A model generated the notes under the pieces. It was not told the DNA's origin, ran no database searches, and saw only the letters and a list, made by a program, of their open reading frames with translations. DNA of 5,754 nt, taken from Succinatimonas sp. UBA6849. Lineage in GTDB: Bacteria > Pseudomonadota > Gammaproteobacteria > Enterobacterales > Succinivibrionaceae. Shown piece after piece: positions 5,272 through 5,754 of this stretch. The stretch lies in NCBI GenBank assembly GCA_002449335.1, contig DKDL01000117.1, positions 1 to 5,754 of the forward strand, in the 5' to 3' direction. Made by a program: the position numbers and the translations under genes. The stretch's first letter is position 1; each line of letters opens with the position of its first letter.

Positions 5272-5754
5272 GTGATCTTAAACTTACAATTTCTGAAAAT
5301 CCTTTTAAAGATCTAGAAAAAGTAACTAAAAAAGCAAAATCAAGGGCTCTATCAAGGGCCCTTCCTTTTGCCAAAAAGAAAATCACTCAAGTTATCAAAG
5401 ACAACTACACGGTACAGACATCGGCTGTCAAGGAAGCTATGTCAGTACACAAAGAGGACGATAGTGCTCAAATCATTATCATAGGTCCTCCTCTTGGTAT
5501 TGATAAATTCTCCTATAAGCCTAAATACGACACTACAGGCGCAACGCAACGACCTGTCAGGGTATCAGTCAAAAGAAATGTTCAACGTACTGTAGGTAAT
5601 GGTTTTGTATGGCAGGGACACGTTTTTAGACGTGTTGGCGATGCAAGACGACCTGTAGAAAAAGTTACAGGACCTGCAGTTCCTCAGTTAATCGAAGATC
5701 CTCAAATCTTAGATGAAATATCTGAAGAAACACAGGATTACTTCGAGGAACGAC
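5268..5754 (+). CDS. Minor tail protein Z-like (lambda gpZ family), partial, 3' end outside window
   Basis: The frame is open from ATG 5268 to the window edge, giving 162 residues of a protein probably near 170-200 long (lambda gpZ has 192). Lambda Z is a tail completion protein acting at the head-proximal end of the tail, so this gene marks the switch from head to tail genes. The basic helical N-terminus (LEKVTKKAKSRALSRALPFAKKKITQVIKDNYTV, 16-49) followed by QTSAVKEAMSV (50-60) matches the gpZ pattern of 'A...A.nr......s.....i...y.v....vk..i'. The later part GFVWQGHVFRRVGDARRPVEKVTGPAVPQL (112-141) matches the 'GFV..G..f.R.g..R.PI....GPa.P' block. The start overlaps the preceding stop as ATGA, without a clear ribosome site, so translation is probably coupled. 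SRAL is doubled in tandem at residues 25-32. Confidence 0.85.
   Translation, partial: MSDLKLTISENPFKDLEKVTKKAKSRALSRALPFAKKKITQVIKDNYTVQTSAVKEAMSVHKEDDSAQIIIIGPPLGIDKFSYKPKYDTTGATQRPVRVSVKRNVQRTVGNGFVWQGHVFRRVGDARRPVEKVTGPAVPQLIEDPQILDEISEETQDYFEER

Noticed and set aside
1..5754. A novel defence, anti-defence or accessory (moron) gene within the block
   Set aside because: Every gene falls into the standard lambda head order with no inserted extra gene, no independent promoter or terminator pair around any gene, and no composition shift that I can see by eye.

Overview
This window is the head-morphogenesis block of a lambda-like siphophage or prophage, all on the + strand and tightly packed. 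The order matches phage lambda gene for gene: end of the terminase large subunit (A), gpW-type head completion protein (W), portal (B), ClpP-like prohead protease with a probable nested scaffold start (C/Nu3), decoration protein (D), major capsid protein (E), a small FI-position protein, an FII-type head-tail joining protein, and the start of a minor tail protein Z. Both ends are cut by the window edge: terminase lacks its start and Z lacks its end.

Layout: 1-173 is the terminase C-terminus; 177-476 gpW; 487-2082 portal; 2057-3199 protease/scaffold, overlapping the portal by 26 bases; 3201-3617 decoration; 3630-4733 capsid; 4733-4954 FI-position protein; 4954-5271 FII-like; 5268 to the end is Z. 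Junctions are overlaps or gaps of at most 12 bases, so one polycistronic late transcript with translational coupling is expected. I see no convincing promoter inside. No stretch over 300 bases lacks a gene.

How the genes work together: terminase pumps DNA through the portal into a prohead. The prohead is built from the capsid protein on a scaffold, and the protease clears the scaffold. Decoration protein then stabilises the expanded shell. W and the FII-like protein close the portal and form the surface to which the tail binds, and Z belongs to the tail completion end.

Host: the sequence is AT-rich (about 40% GC by eye), with clear AGGAG-type ribosome sites before several genes and lambda-family proteins. 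This suggests a low-GC gammaproteobacterium or a related proteobacterium, but the genus cannot be fixed from this window. No integrase, attachment site, host gene, tRNA, CRISPR or accessory gene is visible, so prophage and free phage cannot be told apart.

I found no undescribed system here. The points most worth a second look are a perfect 12-bp terminator-like hairpin inside the gene just after the capsid gene, a nested scaffold start, and a possible second start in gpW that would give exactly the 68 residues of lambda gpW.
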